NCBI RefSeq assembly: GCF_027257175.1
Contig: NZ_JAPFGD010000011.1
Coordinates: 59,419 to 123,418 of the forward strand
Reading direction: 5' to 3'
DNA length: 64,000 nt
From: Castellaniella sp. S9
Lineage (GTDB): Bacteria > Pseudomonadota > Gammaproteobacteria > Burkholderiales > Burkholderiaceae_B
A program made the position numbers and the translations under genes. This document shows, in pieces, positions 52,740-62,071 of the stretch (the first letter of the stretch is position 1; every line of letters begins with the position of its first letter). Under the pieces are notes generated by a model that saw only the letters and a list, made by a program, of their open reading frames with translations, did not search any database and was not told where the DNA came from.

Positions 52740-55061
52740 ATGACCACCTTGCTGATCCTGTTGCTGCTGGTCCTGGTCGCGGCCGCGTTCCTCATCGGCC
52801 GCGAGGACTTGCGCATCCGCCACCTCAGCCGCCCCCTCTATCGCGTCTTTCGCAAGATCCTGCCGCGCATGTCGGACACGGAACGCGAGGCGCTGGAGGC
52901 GGGGACGGTGTGGTGGGAGGGCGAACTGTTTCGCGGCCGCCCCAGCGCGCGGGCGCTGCACGCCATTCCCGCCCCGCGGCTGAGCGACGCGGAACAATCC
53001 TTCCTGGACCAGGAGGTCGAGACGCTGTGCGCCATGGTGGACGATTGGCGCGTCAGCCGCGAGGATCACGATCTGCCGCCCGCCGCCTGGGACTACATCA
53101 AGCGCCATGGCTTCCTCGGCATGATCATCCCCAAGGCCTACGGCGGCCTCGAGTTCTCGGCCCTGGCGCACTCGGCGGTGGTGATGAAGCTGTCGACGCG
53201 TAGCTCGGCGCTGTCGGTCAGCGTGATGGTGCCCAATTCCCTGGGCCCGGCGGAGCTCCTGCTGCGCTACGGCACCGACGAGCAAAAGAACCACTATCTG
53301 CCGCGCCTGGCCGCCGGCGACGAGGTCCCGGCCTTTGCGCTGACCAGCCCGTGGGCGGGCTCGGACGCCGCCGCCATCCCGGATCACGGCGTCGTCTGCA
53401 AGGGCGAATGGCAAGGCCGCGAAGTCATCGGCATGCGCGTCACCTGGGACAAGCGCTACATCACGCTCGGCCCGGTCTGCACGATCCTGGGCCTGGCCTT
53501 CCGCCTGACGGACCCGGACGGCCTGCTGGGCGAGGCCCGCGACATCGGCATCACCTGCGCGCTGGTGCCCGCCGACCATCCGGGGGTCGAGACCGGCCGC
53601 CGGCATTTTCCGCTGGACGCGATGTTCATGAACGGCCCGACGCGCGGACGCGACGTCTTCATGCCGCTGGATTTCATCATCGGCGGCCCGGCCATGGCCG
53701 GCCAGGGCTGGCGCATGCTGATGGAATGCCTGGCCGCCGGACGCTCGATCTCGCTGCCCTCGTCCTATGCCGGCATGGCCCAGCTCACCGCCCGCGCGGT
53801 GGGCGCCTACAGCGTGGTGCGCGACCAGTTCCGCACGCGCATCCATCATTTCGAAGGGGTGACCGAGGCGCTGGCGCGCATCGGCGGCCACGCCTACATG
53901 ATGGATGCGGCGCGCGTCATGACCGCCGGCGCGGTCGATCTGGGCGAGCGGCCCGCCGTCCTGTCGGCCATCGTCAAATACCACGTGACCGAGCGCGGCC
54001 GACTCGTGGTCAACGACGGCATGGATGTGATCGGCGGCAAGGGCATCTGCCTCGGGCCGTCGAATTTCCTCGGACGCGCCTACCAGCAATTGCCGGTGGG
54101 CATCACGGTCGAGGGCGCCAATATCCTGACGCGCAGCCTGATCATCTTCGGCCAGGGCGCGATCCGCTGCCACCCCTACGTGCTGGCCGAAATGCGCGCC
54201 GCACAGGCCGAGGACGCCGAACAAGGCCTGCGTGACTTCGACATTGCGTTCTGGGCGCACGTGCGCCATGCGGTGTTCAATGCGCTGCGCGCCGTCGGCC
54301 ACGGCCTCACGGGGGCATGGCTGGCGCGGCCGGACACCTCGGTGGCCCCCGAGATGGCGCGTCACTACCGTCAGCTGATGCGGTTCTCGGCGGCCTTCGC
54401 CACCCTGGCCGACGTCGCCATGCTGACGCTGGGCGGCGCGCTCAAGCGCCGCGAAAGCCTGTCGGCGCGGCTGGGCGACGTCCTGTCCCAGATGGTTCTG
54501 GTCTCGGCCACGCTCAAGCGCTACCAGGACGAGGGGCGCCAGGCGGCCGACGCGCCGCTTGCGCACTGGGCGATCGAGGATGCCTTCCACCGCATGCAGG
54601 AAGCCTGCTTCGCCCTGCTCGACAATTTCCCCAATCGCATCCTCGGCTGCGCGCTGCGCATCGCCCTCTTTCCCTGGGGCCGGCCCTGCCGGGCGCCCTC
54701 CGACGCGCTGGCGCGGGCCGCGGCCGACGTGCTCACGGTGCCCGGCGGCGCGCGGGACCGCCTGACCGGCGGCGTCTATGCGCCCCGCGACCTCGACGAA
54801 CCCCTGGGCGTGCTCGAGGCGGCCTTCCTCGCCACGCGGGATACACTGGAGATCGACAAGCGCATCCGCGAATTCGAAAAATCCGGCCGCATCGACCCGG
54901 CCGATCCACGCGCCAACGTGCGCGACATCGCCGACGCGGTCCATGCGGCCGGGGGGATTTCCGACGAAGACCACCGCCGCATCACGGATCGCAACGCGCT
55001 GCGCGACCGGGTCATCGCCGTCGACGACTTCCCCGGGGACCTGCGGGGCCCTGCACACTGA
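52740..55061 (+). CDS. fadE: Acyl-CoA dehydrogenase, FadE type
   Basis: A 773-residue dehydrogenase, the long form typified by E. coli FadE (814). It has an N-terminal membrane helix (LLILLLLVLVAAAFLI), then the acyl-CoA dehydrogenase fold: GFLGMIIPKAYGGLEFSALA, PAFALTSPWAGSDAA, GPAMAGQGWRMLMECLAAGR, and the FadE-specific C-terminal domain. It performs the first, FAD-dependent step of beta-oxidation. The fadD-type ligase starts 10 bases after its stop. Confidence 0.92.
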   Translation: MTTLLILLLLVLVAAAFLIGREDLRIRHLSRPLYRVFRKILPRMSDTEREALEAGTVWWEGELFRGRPSARALHAIPAPRLSDAEQSFLDQEVETLCAMVDDWRVSREDHDLPPAAWDYIKRHGFLGMIIPKAYGGLEFSALAHSAVVMKLSTRSSALSVSVMVPNSLGPAELLLRYGTDEQKNHYLPRLAAGDEVPAFALTSPWAGSDAAAIPDHGVVCKGEWQGREVIGMRVTWDKRYITLGPVCTILGLAFRLTDPDGLLGEARDIGITCALVPADHPGVETGRRHFPLDAMFMNGPTRGRDVFMPLDFIIGGPAMAGQGWRMLMECLAAGRSISLPSSYAGMAQLTARAVGAYSVVRDQFRTRIHHFEGVTEALARIGGHAYMMDAARVMTAGAVDLGERPAVLSAIVKYHVTERGRLVVNDGMDVIGGKGICLGPSNFLGRAYQQLPVGITVEGANILTRSLIIFGQGAIRCHPYVLAEMRAAQAEDAEQGLRDFDIAFWAHVRHAVFNALRAVGHGLTGAWLARPDTSVAPEMARHYRQLMRFSAAFATLADVAMLTLGGALKRRESLSARLGDVLSQMVLVSATLKRYQDEGRQAADAPLAHWAIEDAFHRMQEACFALLDNFPNRILGCALRIALFPWGRPCRAPSDALARAAADVLTVPGGARDRLTGGVYAPRDLDEPLGVLEAAFLATRDTLEIDKRIREFEKSGRIDPADPRANVRDIADAVHAAGGISDEDHRRITDRNALRDRVIAVDDFPGDLRGPAH

Positions 55062-55071
55062 CGAGGACCGC

Positions 55072-56745
55072 ATGGACCACATCTGGCTGCCGCAATATCC
55101 CGAGGGCGTCCCGGCCGACATCACGGACCAGGCCCAGGCCCATGAATCGCTGGCGCATCTGTTCGAGGACTGCTGCCAGCGCTTTGCCGGCAACACGGCC
55201 TACCTCAGCCTGGGCGCCTCGCTGAGCTACGCCCAGACGCACGAGCTCGCGCGGCGCTTTGCCGCCTGGCTGCAATCGGAGGGGGTGGGCAAGGGCGAGC
55301 GCGTCGCCCTCATGATGCCCAACCTGCTGCAGTATCCCGTTTGCCTGTTCGGCACCCTGATGGCGGGCGCGGCGGTCGTCAACACCAATCCGATGTACAC
55401 GGCGCGCGAGCTGAACCACCAGTTGGTCGATTCCGGGGCACAGACCGTCGTGGTGGCCGAGAATTTCGCCCATACGCTGCAGGCCGCCATGGCGGGCACG
55501 GCGGTCCGGCGCGTGGTGGTCACCGCCGTGGGCGACATGCTGGGCTGGTTGCGAGGCCCGATCACCAACATCGTCACCCGCCACGTCAAGCGCCTGGTGC
55601 CGGCCTGGGACATCCCGGGCGCCCGGCGCCTGCCCGAGGTGCTCGCCGACGGCGCGCGCGCCGAATACACCCGCCCGCAGCTGGGCCACGAGGACCTGGC
55701 GGCGCTGCAATACACCGGCGGGACCACCGGGGTGGCCAAGGGCGCCATGCTCAGCCACGGCAACCTGGTCTCCAACGTCTGCCAGGCGCACGCCTGGGTG
55801 CGGCCTTACTGCGATGGGGAACGCGAGTGCATCGTCACGGCGCTCCCCCTCTACCATATCTTTGCGCTGACCGCGAACTGCCTGACGTTCTTCAAGCTGG
55901 GCGCCAGCAACCTGCTGATCGTCGATGCGCGCGACATCCGGGCGCTGATCAAGGCCATGGGCACGCTGCGCTTTACCGCCATCACCGGGGTCAACACCCT
56001 GTTCAATGCCCTGGTCAATCACCCGGATTTCGCGCGCCTGGACTTCAGCGGCCTGCACATTTCGCTGGGCGGCGGCATGGCGGTCCAGGAGGCCGTCGCG
56101 CGGCGCTGGCTCGAGGTCACCGGACAGCCCATCGCCCAGGCCTACGGCCTGACCGAAACCTCGCCGGCGGTGACGATCAACCCGCTGGATCGGATCGACT
56201 TCAATGGATCGATCGGCCTGCCCATCCCGTCGACCGACCTGAGGATACGCGAGAACGGCCGCGACATGCCCATCGGCCAGGCGGGCGAGATCTGCGTCAA
56301 GGGTCCCCAAGTCACCGCGGGATACTGGAACCGGCCCGAGGAAACCGCCGCGGCCTTCGACGCCGACGGCTTCCTCATGACGGGCGACATCGGTTCCATG
56401 GACGCGCAGGGCTACGTGTTCATTCTCGATCGCAAAAAGGACATGATCCTGGTGTCCGGCTTCAACGTATATCCCAACGAGATCGAAGCCGCCGCCATGG
56501 AGCATCCCGGCATCCTCGAGGCGGCCGCCATCGGCGTGCCCAGCACCACGTCCGGCGAGGCGGTCAAGCTCTACGTCGTGCGCAAGGACCCCGCACTGAC
56601 CGAGGCCGAGGTCATCGCCCACTGCCACCGCCTGTTGACCGGCTACAAGGTGCCCCGGCACGTCGAGTTCCGCGACAGCCTGCCCCGCAGCAACGTGGGC
56701 AAGATCCTGCGGCGCGCGCTCAAGGAGGACACTCATGAATCCTGA
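55072..56745 (+). CDS. fadD: Long-chain fatty acid-CoA ligase
   Basis: A 557-residue adenylate-forming ligase (E. coli FadD 561). Motifs: ATP loop YTGGTTGVAKGAMLSHGN, LPLYHIFALTANCL, AYGLTETSPAV, FLMTGDIGSMD, DRKKDMILVSGFNVYPNEIE and the C-terminal lysine in GKILRRALKE. It activates fatty acids for beta-oxidation at the inner membrane. Bases 55800-55835 inside it occur again, inverted, downstream. A truncated ORF begins inside its 3' end. Confidence 0.92.
   Translation: MDHIWLPQYPEGVPADITDQAQAHESLAHLFEDCCQRFAGNTAYLSLGASLSYAQTHELARRFAAWLQSEGVGKGERVALMMPNLLQYPVCLFGTLMAGAAVVNTNPMYTARELNHQLVDSGAQTVVVAENFAHTLQAAMAGTAVRRVVVTAVGDMLGWLRGPITNIVTRHVKRLVPAWDIPGARRLPEVLADGARAEYTRPQLGHEDLAALQYTGGTTGVAKGAMLSHGNLVSNVCQAHAWVRPYCDGERECIVTALPLYHIFALTANCLTFFKLGASNLLIVDARDIRALIKAMGTLRFTAITGVNTLFNALVNHPDFARLDFSGLHISLGGGMAVQEAVARRWLEVTGQPIAQAYGLTETSPAVTINPLDRIDFNGSIGLPIPSTDLRIRENGRDMPIGQAGEICVKGPQVTAGYWNRPEETAAAFDADGFLMTGDIGSMDAQGYVFILDRKKDMILVSGFNVYPNEIEAAAMEHPGILEAAAIGVPSTTSGEAVKLYVVRKDPALTEAEVIAHCHRLLTGYKVPRHVEFRDSLPRSNVGKILRRALKEDTHES
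55800..55835 (+). repeat. 36-base inverted repeat, copy 1 (inside fadD)
   Basis: This 36-base segment encodes RPYCDGERECIV of FadD. Its exact reverse complement is at 56816-56851. The match ends abruptly at both sides. Confidence 0.9.
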
Positions 56746-56845
56746 GGACCCCGGCGCGCGGCCGCATGCATTTTCGCGGGGGCGCCCCTCGGACCTGGTA
56801 TTCCAGCAAATCGGTACGATGCACTCGCGTTCCCCATCGCAGTAA
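56735..56845 (+). pseudogene. Truncated ORF coupled to fadD
   Basis: A 36-codon frame with a perfect ribosome binding site (AAGGAGGACACTC before ATG) overlapping the last 11 bases of fadD. It begins MNPEDPGARPHAFSRGRPSD and continues LVFQQIGT before running into the inverted 36-base copy, where it stops. This looks like the start of a lost gene once translated with fadD. Its family is not recognisable. Confidence 0.5.
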
Positions 56846-56851
56846 GGCCGC
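56816..56851 (-). repeat. 36-base inverted repeat, copy 2 (in the scar after fadD)
   Basis: Exact reverse complement of 55800-55835, about 980 bases downstream. It sits at the junction between the truncated ORF (56735-56845) and the AraC-type remnant. Confidence 0.9.
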
Positions 56852-57126
56852 CCGCACCGTGGATTCTGTACGACGCCCTGCGCAACAGCCCGCTGACCGC
56901 CCTGTTGCGCAGCCGCGGCCTCAGCGTGGCGGCCTATATCCGGGAACTGCGCCTCGAGCGCTTCCGGCGCCTGCTTGCCGATCCCGATGACCGCCGCCCC
57001 ATCTGGGCCATGGCGCAGGGCTGCGGCCTCTACGATCCCTCGAACCTCGGTGCGCTGCTTCGCCGGCGCTACGGCTGCAGCCCCCGCGATTATCGGGCGC
57101 AGGTCGTCGCCGGCAAGTCCCCCTGA
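56852..57126 (+). pseudogene. AraC-family regulator remnant (C-terminal DNA-binding half)
   Basis: The frame reads LRSRGLSVAAYIRELRLERF, RRLLADPDD, IWAMAQGCGLYDPSNLGALL and RRRYGCSPRDYRAQ, the two helix-turn-helix units of AraC regulators. The sensor/dimerisation half is missing: upstream the frame enters the inverted 36-base copy. The first ATG-like start (ATG/GTG about 56905) would leave only 73 residues. Probably the leftover of a regulator of the upstream operon. Confidence 0.65.
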
Positions 57127-57221
57127 CACGGACTCACGCATGTCCCGAGACGCCCGCACGAGGCGCCGGCGCGCATCCCACCTATCATGTCCTCGGCCCC
57201 GATTCATCCAGGAGACCCGAC

Positions 57222-57449
57222 ATGCCTTTTCATAGCCGTTCGGACACGCTGAAGGGCTGGGTGGCCGGTGCGGGTTTCGAATACGCCATGAGCCGGAACT
57301 GGCACCTGCGCGGGGAATACCTGCACGTGGGCTTCAAGACCAAGAACTTCGACTTCACCTACGTCGAGGACGACGGCGACGTGAACTATCACACCGACAG
57401 CTACCGGCCCAAGGTGGACATGTTCCGGATCGGTATCAGCTACCAGTTC
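57222..57449 (+). pseudogene. Outer-membrane beta-barrel protein remnant (C-terminal part)
   Basis: From an ATG with a good AGGAG site, a few residues lead into GWVAGAGFEYAMSRNWHLRG, EYLHVGFKT and the final strand VDMFRIGISYQF, typical of the end of an Omp25/OmpA-like eight-stranded barrel. The N-terminal signal and most strands are missing. The terminal Phe is followed by CAG instead of a stop, so the frame runs on into the antisense of the next gene. An internal deletion plus stop loss is inferred. Confidence 0.6.
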
Positions 57450-57494
57450 CAGCCTGGCCGGCGGCACGCGCCGTCATGGCCGGCGCGGCGATCG

Positions 57495-57911
57495 TCAGGC
57501 GGCCGTGAGCGTCACCGGCTCGCCCTCGCGGTCGAACGCCAGCAGGCCGCCGATGGCCCCGAACTTGACCATCTGGACCATGCGCTGCAGGGCGGCGTCC
57601 ACGCGCTGCCGCCCCTGGGCCGATCCGGGCGCCTCGACCTCGTCCATGGCGGCCACGAAGACCAGATGCCAGTCCTGGCCGGTATGGACGGATTCCGCCG
57701 TCAGCACGGCAAAACCGTCCAGCTCGTCCGGGCGTTTGTCGACGCACAGCACCGGCGCGAGCTCGCCGCCCTCGCCGCGTGCATGCGCCGCCTTCTGGGC
57801 GGCCGTCGAGTCGCCGGACACGGCACTGGCCACGAACACGAACAGCAGCCGCTGGGGGTTGGGCTGCCGGCGTGCAGCCGCCAGCAAGTCGTCAAAGCAA
57901 GTGATGTCCAT
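57495..57911 (-). CDS. Conserved small protein of unknown function
   Basis: A 138-residue soluble protein: MDITCFDDLLAAARRQPNPQ, RLLFVFVASAVSG, APVLCVDKRPDELDGFAVL, ALQRMVQMVKFGAIGGLLAF. It resembles a proteobacterial family often labelled ribonucleotide reductase subunit alpha in databases, but no ribonucleotide reductase feature is visible and the label looks wrong. It lies directly behind the rpsQ terminator on the same strand. Function unknown. Confidence 0.65.
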   Translation of the reverse strand: MDITCFDDLLAAARRQPNPQRLLFVFVASAVSGDSTAAQKAAHARGEGGELAPVLCVDKRPDELDGFAVLTAESVHTGQDWHLVFVAAMDEVEAPGSAQGRQRVDAALQRMVQMVKFGAIGGLLAFDREGEPVTLTAA

Positions 57912-57956
57912 CCTGTCGTCCTCGATGCCGCGGGGGATGGGGACAGTGTATCAGGC

Positions 57957-57989
57957 AAAAAACAACCCCGCGGGCAAAGCCGGCGGGGT
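57957..57989 (-). terminator. Rho-independent terminator of the S10 block (after rpsQ)
   Basis: On the - strand an 11-bp stem with one G-G mismatch (57979-57989 with 57965-57975, AAA loop) is followed by TTGTTTTTTG. It lies 21 bases beyond the rpsQ stop and separates the S10 block from everything downstream. Confidence 0.85.
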
Positions 57990-58010
57990 CGTGTGCTGGG
58001 GCGTGGAACG

Positions 58011-58289
58011 TCAGATGACGCGCGCGGCCTCCAGCAGGCGCACCACGGTCCAGGATTTGGACTTGCTGATGGGGCGGCCTTCGGCGATTTCCACGGTGTC
58101 GCCCTCGTTGTACTGGTTGGTTTCGTCATGCGCCTTGTACTTGGCGGAACGGTTGACGAACTTGCCCAGCACGGGGTGCTTGACGCGGGTCTGGACGCTG
58201 ACCACGACGGTCTTGTCCATCTTGTTGCTGACGACCTTGCCGACCAGCGTGCGCTGACGCTTGCTCGTGTCTTTTTGAGTTTCGGTCAT
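58011..58289 (-). CDS. rpsQ: 30S ribosomal protein S17
   Basis: A 92-residue S17: [40 protein letters not shown] and the C-terminal [19 protein letters not shown]. Last gene of the S10 block; one base after rpmC. rplN, its usual neighbour, is about 9 kb away. Confidence 0.97.
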   Translation of the reverse strand: MTETQKDTSKRQRTLVGKVVSNKMDKTVVVSVQTRVKHPVLGKFVNRSAKYKAHDETNQYNEGDTVEIAEGRPISKSKSWTVVRLLEAARVI

Positions 58290-58290
58290 T

Positions 58291-58482
58291 TTACTTTCCT
58301 GCGTTCTGGGCCATGATGGTGCGGATGCGCGCGATGTCGCGGCGCACCTTGCCCAATTGGCTGGTATTGGAAAGCTGCTGGGTGGCGCGCTGCATGCGCA
58401 GATTGAACTGCGCCTTCAGCAGGCTTTCGAGTTCAGCCTGCAGCCCGGCGGCGTCCTTGGTACGAAGTTCACTGGCTTTCAT
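58291..58482 (-). CDS. rpmC: 50S ribosomal protein L29
   Basis: A 63-residue helical hairpin protein at the tunnel exit: [50 protein letters not shown]. Start at 58482 by homology; the frame is open upstream into rplP. Confidence 0.96.
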   Translation of the reverse strand: MKASELRTKDAAGLQAELESLLKAQFNLRMQRATQQLSNTSQLGKVRRDIARIRTIMAQNAGK

Positions 58483-58492
58483 GGTGGTTTCC

Positions 58493-58909
58493 TTAGGCGC
58501 CGACGCGACGCGACACGAAGGTCGTGGAGATCGGCAGCTTGGCGGCGGCCAGGCGGAAGGCCTCGCGCGCGAGTTCCTCGCTGACGCCCTCCATCTCGTA
58601 GAGCACCTTGCCGGGCTGGATCTCGGCGACCCAGTACTCCGGATTGCCCTTGCCCTTGCCCATACGGACTTCGGCAGGTTTCTGCGAAATGGGCTTGTCC
58701 GGGAAGATGCGGATCCAGATACGGCCGCCGCGCTTGATGTGGCGGTTGATGGCACGACGCGCGGCCTCGATCTGGCGGGCGGTCAGACGGCCACGACCGG
58801 TGGCCTTCAGACCGAACTCGCCGAAGGAGACCTGAACGCCGCGCGTAGCCAGGCCGGTATTGCGGCCTTTCTGCTCTTTGCGGTATTTCCTGCGAGAGGG
58901 TGACAACAT
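58493..58909 (-). CDS. rplP: 50S ribosomal protein L16
   Basis: A 138-residue L16: [60 protein letters not shown]. Contacts the A-site tRNA. Two bases after rpsC. Confidence 0.97.
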   Translation of the reverse strand: MLSPSRRKYRKEQKGRNTGLATRGVQVSFGEFGLKATGRGRLTARQIEAARRAINRHIKRGGRIWIRIFPDKPISQKPAEVRMGKGKGNPEYWVAEIQPGKVLYEMEGVSEELAREAFRLAAAKLPISTTFVSRRVGA

Positions 58910-58911
58910 GT

Positions 58912-59694
58912 TTATTCTCCTTCAGGCGCGGGTGCCGCCGAGGCGGCATCCTTGCGCGGGCCGCGCCCACGGCCACCGGGGCGGCCGGGACGATCGCTGC
59001 GCGGCGCGCGGCGCGGACGACGTTCCTCGTCGCGCGGGGCGGCCGTCTCGGGCGGCATCTCGCCGTTGGGCAGCATGTCGCCCTTGTAGACCCAGACCTT
59101 GATCCCGATGATCCCGTAGGTCGTCTGCGCCTCGGACGTGCCGTAGTCGATGTTGGCGCGCAGGGTGTGCAGGGGCACACGGCCTTCGCGATACCACTCG
59201 GTACGGGCGATCTCGATGCCGTTCAGGCGGCCGGAGCTCATGATCTTGATGCCCTGAGCGCCCAGGCGCATGGCGTTCTGCATGGCGCGTTTCATCGCGC
59301 GGCGGAACATGATGCGCTTTTCGAGCTGCTGGGCGATCGAGTCGGCGATCAGCTGCGCGTCGGTCTCGGGCTTGCGGATTTCCTCGATGTTGACGTGCAC
59401 CGGCACGCCCATCAGGCGCTGCAGGTCGCCCTTGAGGTTCTCGATGTCCTCGCCGCGCTTGCCGATCACCACACCCGGACGGGCCGAGTACACGGTGATG
59501 CGGGCGTTCTTGGCGGGACGCTCGATGATGACCTTGCCCACCGAGGCGTTCTTGAGCTTCTTTTTCAGGTACTCGCGCACGCGGATGTCCTCGGCCAGCA
59601 TGCTGCCGTAGGTCTTGTCGTTGGCGTACCAGCGCGAGGTCCAGTTATGGTTGACCGCGAGGCGGAACCCAATCGGGTGAATTTTCTGTCCCAT
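58912..59694 (-). CDS. rpsC: 30S ribosomal protein S3
   Basis: A 260-residue S3 with an N-terminal KH domain ([37 protein letters not shown]) and the S3 C-domain ([33 protein letters not shown]). The last 45 or so residues are a low-complexity Arg/Pro/Gly tail, longer than in E. coli (233). Confidence 0.97.
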   Translation of the reverse strand: MGQKIHPIGFRLAVNHNWTSRWYANDKTYGSMLAEDIRVREYLKKKLKNASVGKVIIERPAKNARITVYSARPGVVIGKRGEDIENLKGDLQRLMGVPVHVNIEEIRKPETDAQLIADSIAQQLEKRIMFRRAMKRAMQNAMRLGAQGIKIMSSGRLNGIEIARTEWYREGRVPLHTLRANIDYGTSEAQTTYGIIGIKVWVYKGDMLPNGEMPPETAAPRDEERRPRRAPRSDRPGRPGGRGRGPRKDAASAAPAPEGE

Positions 59695-59703
59695 TGTGAC
59701 TCC

Positions 59704-60033
59704 TTACGCCCCGACCTTGACCACGATGTGGCAGGTCTGCTTTTCGATGCGGTTGCCGCGGCCCTTGGCCCGGGCGGAAAAGCGCTTCATCGACTGGGCC
59801 TTGTCCACATAGATCGTGGTGACCTTGAGCTCGTCGATGTCGGCGCCGTCGTTGTGCTCGGCGTTGGCGATGGCCGACTCAAGGGCTTTCTTGAGGATGC
59901 CCGCCGCCTTCTTGGGGCTGAACGTCAGGATGTTCAGCGCCTGCGCGACCGACTTTCCGCGGATCAGGTCCGCCACCAGGCGGGTCTTTTGCGCGGAAAT
60001 GTGGACGCCACGGATGACTGCTGTAGTTTCCAT
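59704..60033 (-). CDS. rplV: 50S ribosomal protein L22
   Basis: A 109-residue L22: [60 protein letters not shown]; lines the peptide tunnel. ATG 60033 is preferred to the GTG at 60036 that abuts the rpsS stop. Confidence 0.97.
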   Translation of the reverse strand: METTAVIRGVHISAQKTRLVADLIRGKSVAQALNILTFSPKKAAGILKKALESAIANAEHNDGADIDELKVTTIYVDKAQSMKRFSARAKGRGNRIEKQTCHIVVKVGA

Positions 60034-60036
60034 CAC

Positions 60037-60312
60037 TTACCTCTTGGACTTTTTGTCGGCCGCGTGACCCTTGAACGTGCGGGTCAGGGCGAACTCGCCG
60101 AGCTTGTGGCCGACCATGTTCTCGTTGATATAGACGGGAACGTGCTGGCGGCCGTTGTGCACGGCAATCGTCAGCCCAATGAACTCGGGCAGGATGGTGG
60201 AACGGCGCGACCAGGTCTTGATCGGCTTTTTCTCTTTGCCCCCGACGGCGGCATCGACCTTCGCGATCAGATGCGCATCGACGAACGGGCCTTTCTTGAT
60301 CGAACGTGACAT
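60037..60312 (-). CDS. rpsS: 30S ribosomal protein S19
   Basis: A 91-residue S19: [60 protein letters not shown]. Standard position between rplB and rplV. Confidence 0.97.
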   Translation of the reverse strand: MSRSIKKGPFVDAHLIAKVDAAVGGKEKKPIKTWSRRSTILPEFIGLTIAVHNGRQHVPVYINENMVGHKLGEFALTRTFKGHAADKKSKR

Positions 60313-60324
60313 AGTGTTCGCCCC

Positions 60325-61152
60325 TTACTTGCGCTTGCGACGCGAGACAATCATATTGTCCGTGCGCTTGTTACGACGGGTCCGATAGCCCTTGGTGGGA
60401 GTGCCCCACGGGCTGACGGGTTCGCGGCCTTCGCCGGTGCGGCCTTCGCCGCCGCCATGCGGGTGATCCACCGGGTTCATGGCCACGCCACGAACCGTCG
60501 GACGCACACCGCGCCAGCGCACCGCGCCGGCCTTGCCGATCTGGCGCAGGCTGTGGTCGCCGTTGCCGACCTCGCCAATCGTGGCGCGGCAGTCGATGTG
60601 GACGCGGCGGACTTCGCCGGAGCGCAGCCGGACCTGGGCGTAGGTGCCTTCACGGGCCAGCAGCACGGCGGAAGCGCCGGCCGAACGGGCCAGTTGGGCG
60701 CCCTTGCCGGGCAGCATCTCGATGCAGTGGATCGTGGCACCAACCGGGATCGCACGGATCGGCAGGGTATTGCCGGTGCGGATGGGGGCTTCGAGGCCCG
60801 ACACCACCTTGGCGCCGACCTCGAGGCCGCGCGGGGCGATGATGTAGCGGCGCTCGCCATCGGCGTAGCACAGCAAGGCGATGTGCGCCGTGCGGTTGGG
60901 GTCGTATTCCAGGCGCTCGACCTTGGCTACGATCCCGTCCTTGTTGCGGCGGAAATCAATGACGCGGTAGTGCTGCTTGTGACCGCCGCCGCGATGGCGG
61001 ACCGTGATGTGGCCGTTGTTGTTGCGGCCGGAGACGCGCGATTGCCTTTCCAGCAGGGGGGCATAGCCCGGACCCTTGTGCAGCTCGGGGTGCACGACCT
61101 TGATCATGCCCCGGCGGCCGGCGGACGTCGGTTTGACTTTGACGAGTGCCAT
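60325..61152 (-). CDS. rplB: 50S ribosomal protein L2
   Basis: A 275-residue L2, close to the peptidyl-transferase centre. [33 protein letters not shown], and the C-terminal signature [20 protein letters not shown]. Directly abuts rplW. Confidence 0.98.
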   Translation of the reverse strand: MALVKVKPTSAGRRGMIKVVHPELHKGPGYAPLLERQSRVSGRNNNGHITVRHRGGGHKQHYRVIDFRRNKDGIVAKVERLEYDPNRTAHIALLCYADGERRYIIAPRGLEVGAKVVSGLEAPIRTGNTLPIRAIPVGATIHCIEMLPGKGAQLARSAGASAVLLAREGTYAQVRLRSGEVRRVHIDCRATIGEVGNGDHSLRQIGKAGAVRWRGVRPTVRGVAMNPVDHPHGGGEGRTGEGREPVSPWGTPTKGYRTRRNKRTDNMIVSRRKRK

Positions 61153-61449
61153 TTAGTTCACCTCCGTAAAGTCGATTTCCTGGCCGGCCTTGAGGCTGAC
61201 ATAGGCTTTACGTTCATTGCGGCGACGGCCCATATAACGGCCGAAGCGCTTTTCCTTGCCCTTGCGGTTGGCCACCTGCACGGAATCGACCTCGACCTTG
61301 AACAACAGTTCAACGGCGGCCTTGATCTCGGGCTTGGTGGCGTCCGCGACGACGCGGAAAGCGACCTGGTTGTTCTTTTCGGCGACCAGCGTGGACTTTT
61401 CGGTGACCACGGGCGCCAGAATGACTTGCATCAGACGTTCGGCATTCAT
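61153..61449 (-). CDS. rplW: 50S ribosomal protein L23
   Basis: A 98-residue L23, docking site for trigger factor and [61 protein letters not shown]. Overlaps the rplD stop by 4 bases. Confidence 0.97.
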   Translation of the reverse strand: MNAERLMQVILAPVVTEKSTLVAEKNNQVAFRVVADATKPEIKAAVELLFKVEVDSVQVANRKGKEKRFGRYMGRRRNERKAYVSLKAGQEIDFTEVN

Positions 61450-62069
61450 CCCAGCATCTCCTCGAGTTGGGCCATCGCCGGCTTGGTGATCAGCACGTTC
61501 TTGTAGTGGATCAGGGACAGCGGATCGGCGTAGCGCGTCTCGATGACCGCCACATTGGGCAGGTTGCGCGTGGCGAGATAGACGTTCTCGTCCAGGGCAT
61601 CGGTGATGATCAGGACGGAATCGCTGACGCCCAGGTCCTTGAGCTTGGCCGCGGCCAGCTTGGTCTTGGGCGCCTCGAGCGCGAAGGCCTCGACCACGGC
61701 GATACGGTCCTCGCGGGCGAGTTGCGAGAAAATGGCGCGCAAGCCGGCGCGGTACATTTTCTTGTTGACCTTGTGGCTGAAGTTCTCGTCGGGCGAGTTC
61801 GGGAAGGCGCGGCCGCCCCCACGCCAGATCGGCGAGGACGTCATGCCCGAACGGGCACGCCCGGTGCCTTTCTGGCGCCAGGGCTTTTTGGTGGAGTGCT
61901 TGACGGTGCCGCGGTCCTTCTGGGCGCGGTTGCCCATGCGGGCGTTGGCCTGGAAGGCCACGACGACCTGGTGGACCAGCGCCTCGTTGAAGTCGCGGCC
62001 GAACACCGTCTCCGGGACGGCGACGGTCGCCGCCGACTGACCCTGATCATTCAGGAGCTTGAGTTCCAT
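61446..62069 (-). CDS. rplD: 50S ribosomal protein L4
   Basis: A 207-residue L4: [60 protein letters not shown]. In E. coli L4 represses its operon; no E. coli-like S10 leader was recognised here, though the rplC leader is about 107 bases. Confidence 0.97.
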   Translation of the reverse strand: MELKLLNDQGQSAATVAVPETVFGRDFNEALVHQVVVAFQANARMGNRAQKDRGTVKHSTKKPWRQKGTGRARSGMTSSPIWRGGGRAFPNSPDENFSHKVNKKMYRAGLRAIFSQLAREDRIAVVEAFALEAPKTKLAAAKLKDLGVSDSVLIITDALDENVYLATRNLPNVAVIETRYADPLSLIHYKNVLITKPAMAQLEEMLG

Positions 62070-62071
62070 GA

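Noticed and set aside
55800..56851. Phase-variable inversion switch for FadD
   Set aside because: The 36-base arms could recombine, but there is no recombinase gene, no promoter in the invertible segment and no alternative C-terminus; kept only as a structural observation.
55012..57207. A 731-codon - strand frame opposite fadD that also crosses the inverted 36-base copy
   Set aside because: Low-complexity antisense frame without domains; it merely revealed the inverted repeat.
57495..57911. Naming the small protein ribonucleotide reductase alpha subunit
   Set aside because: No allosteric, radical or thiol motif of that enzyme is present and the protein is far too short.
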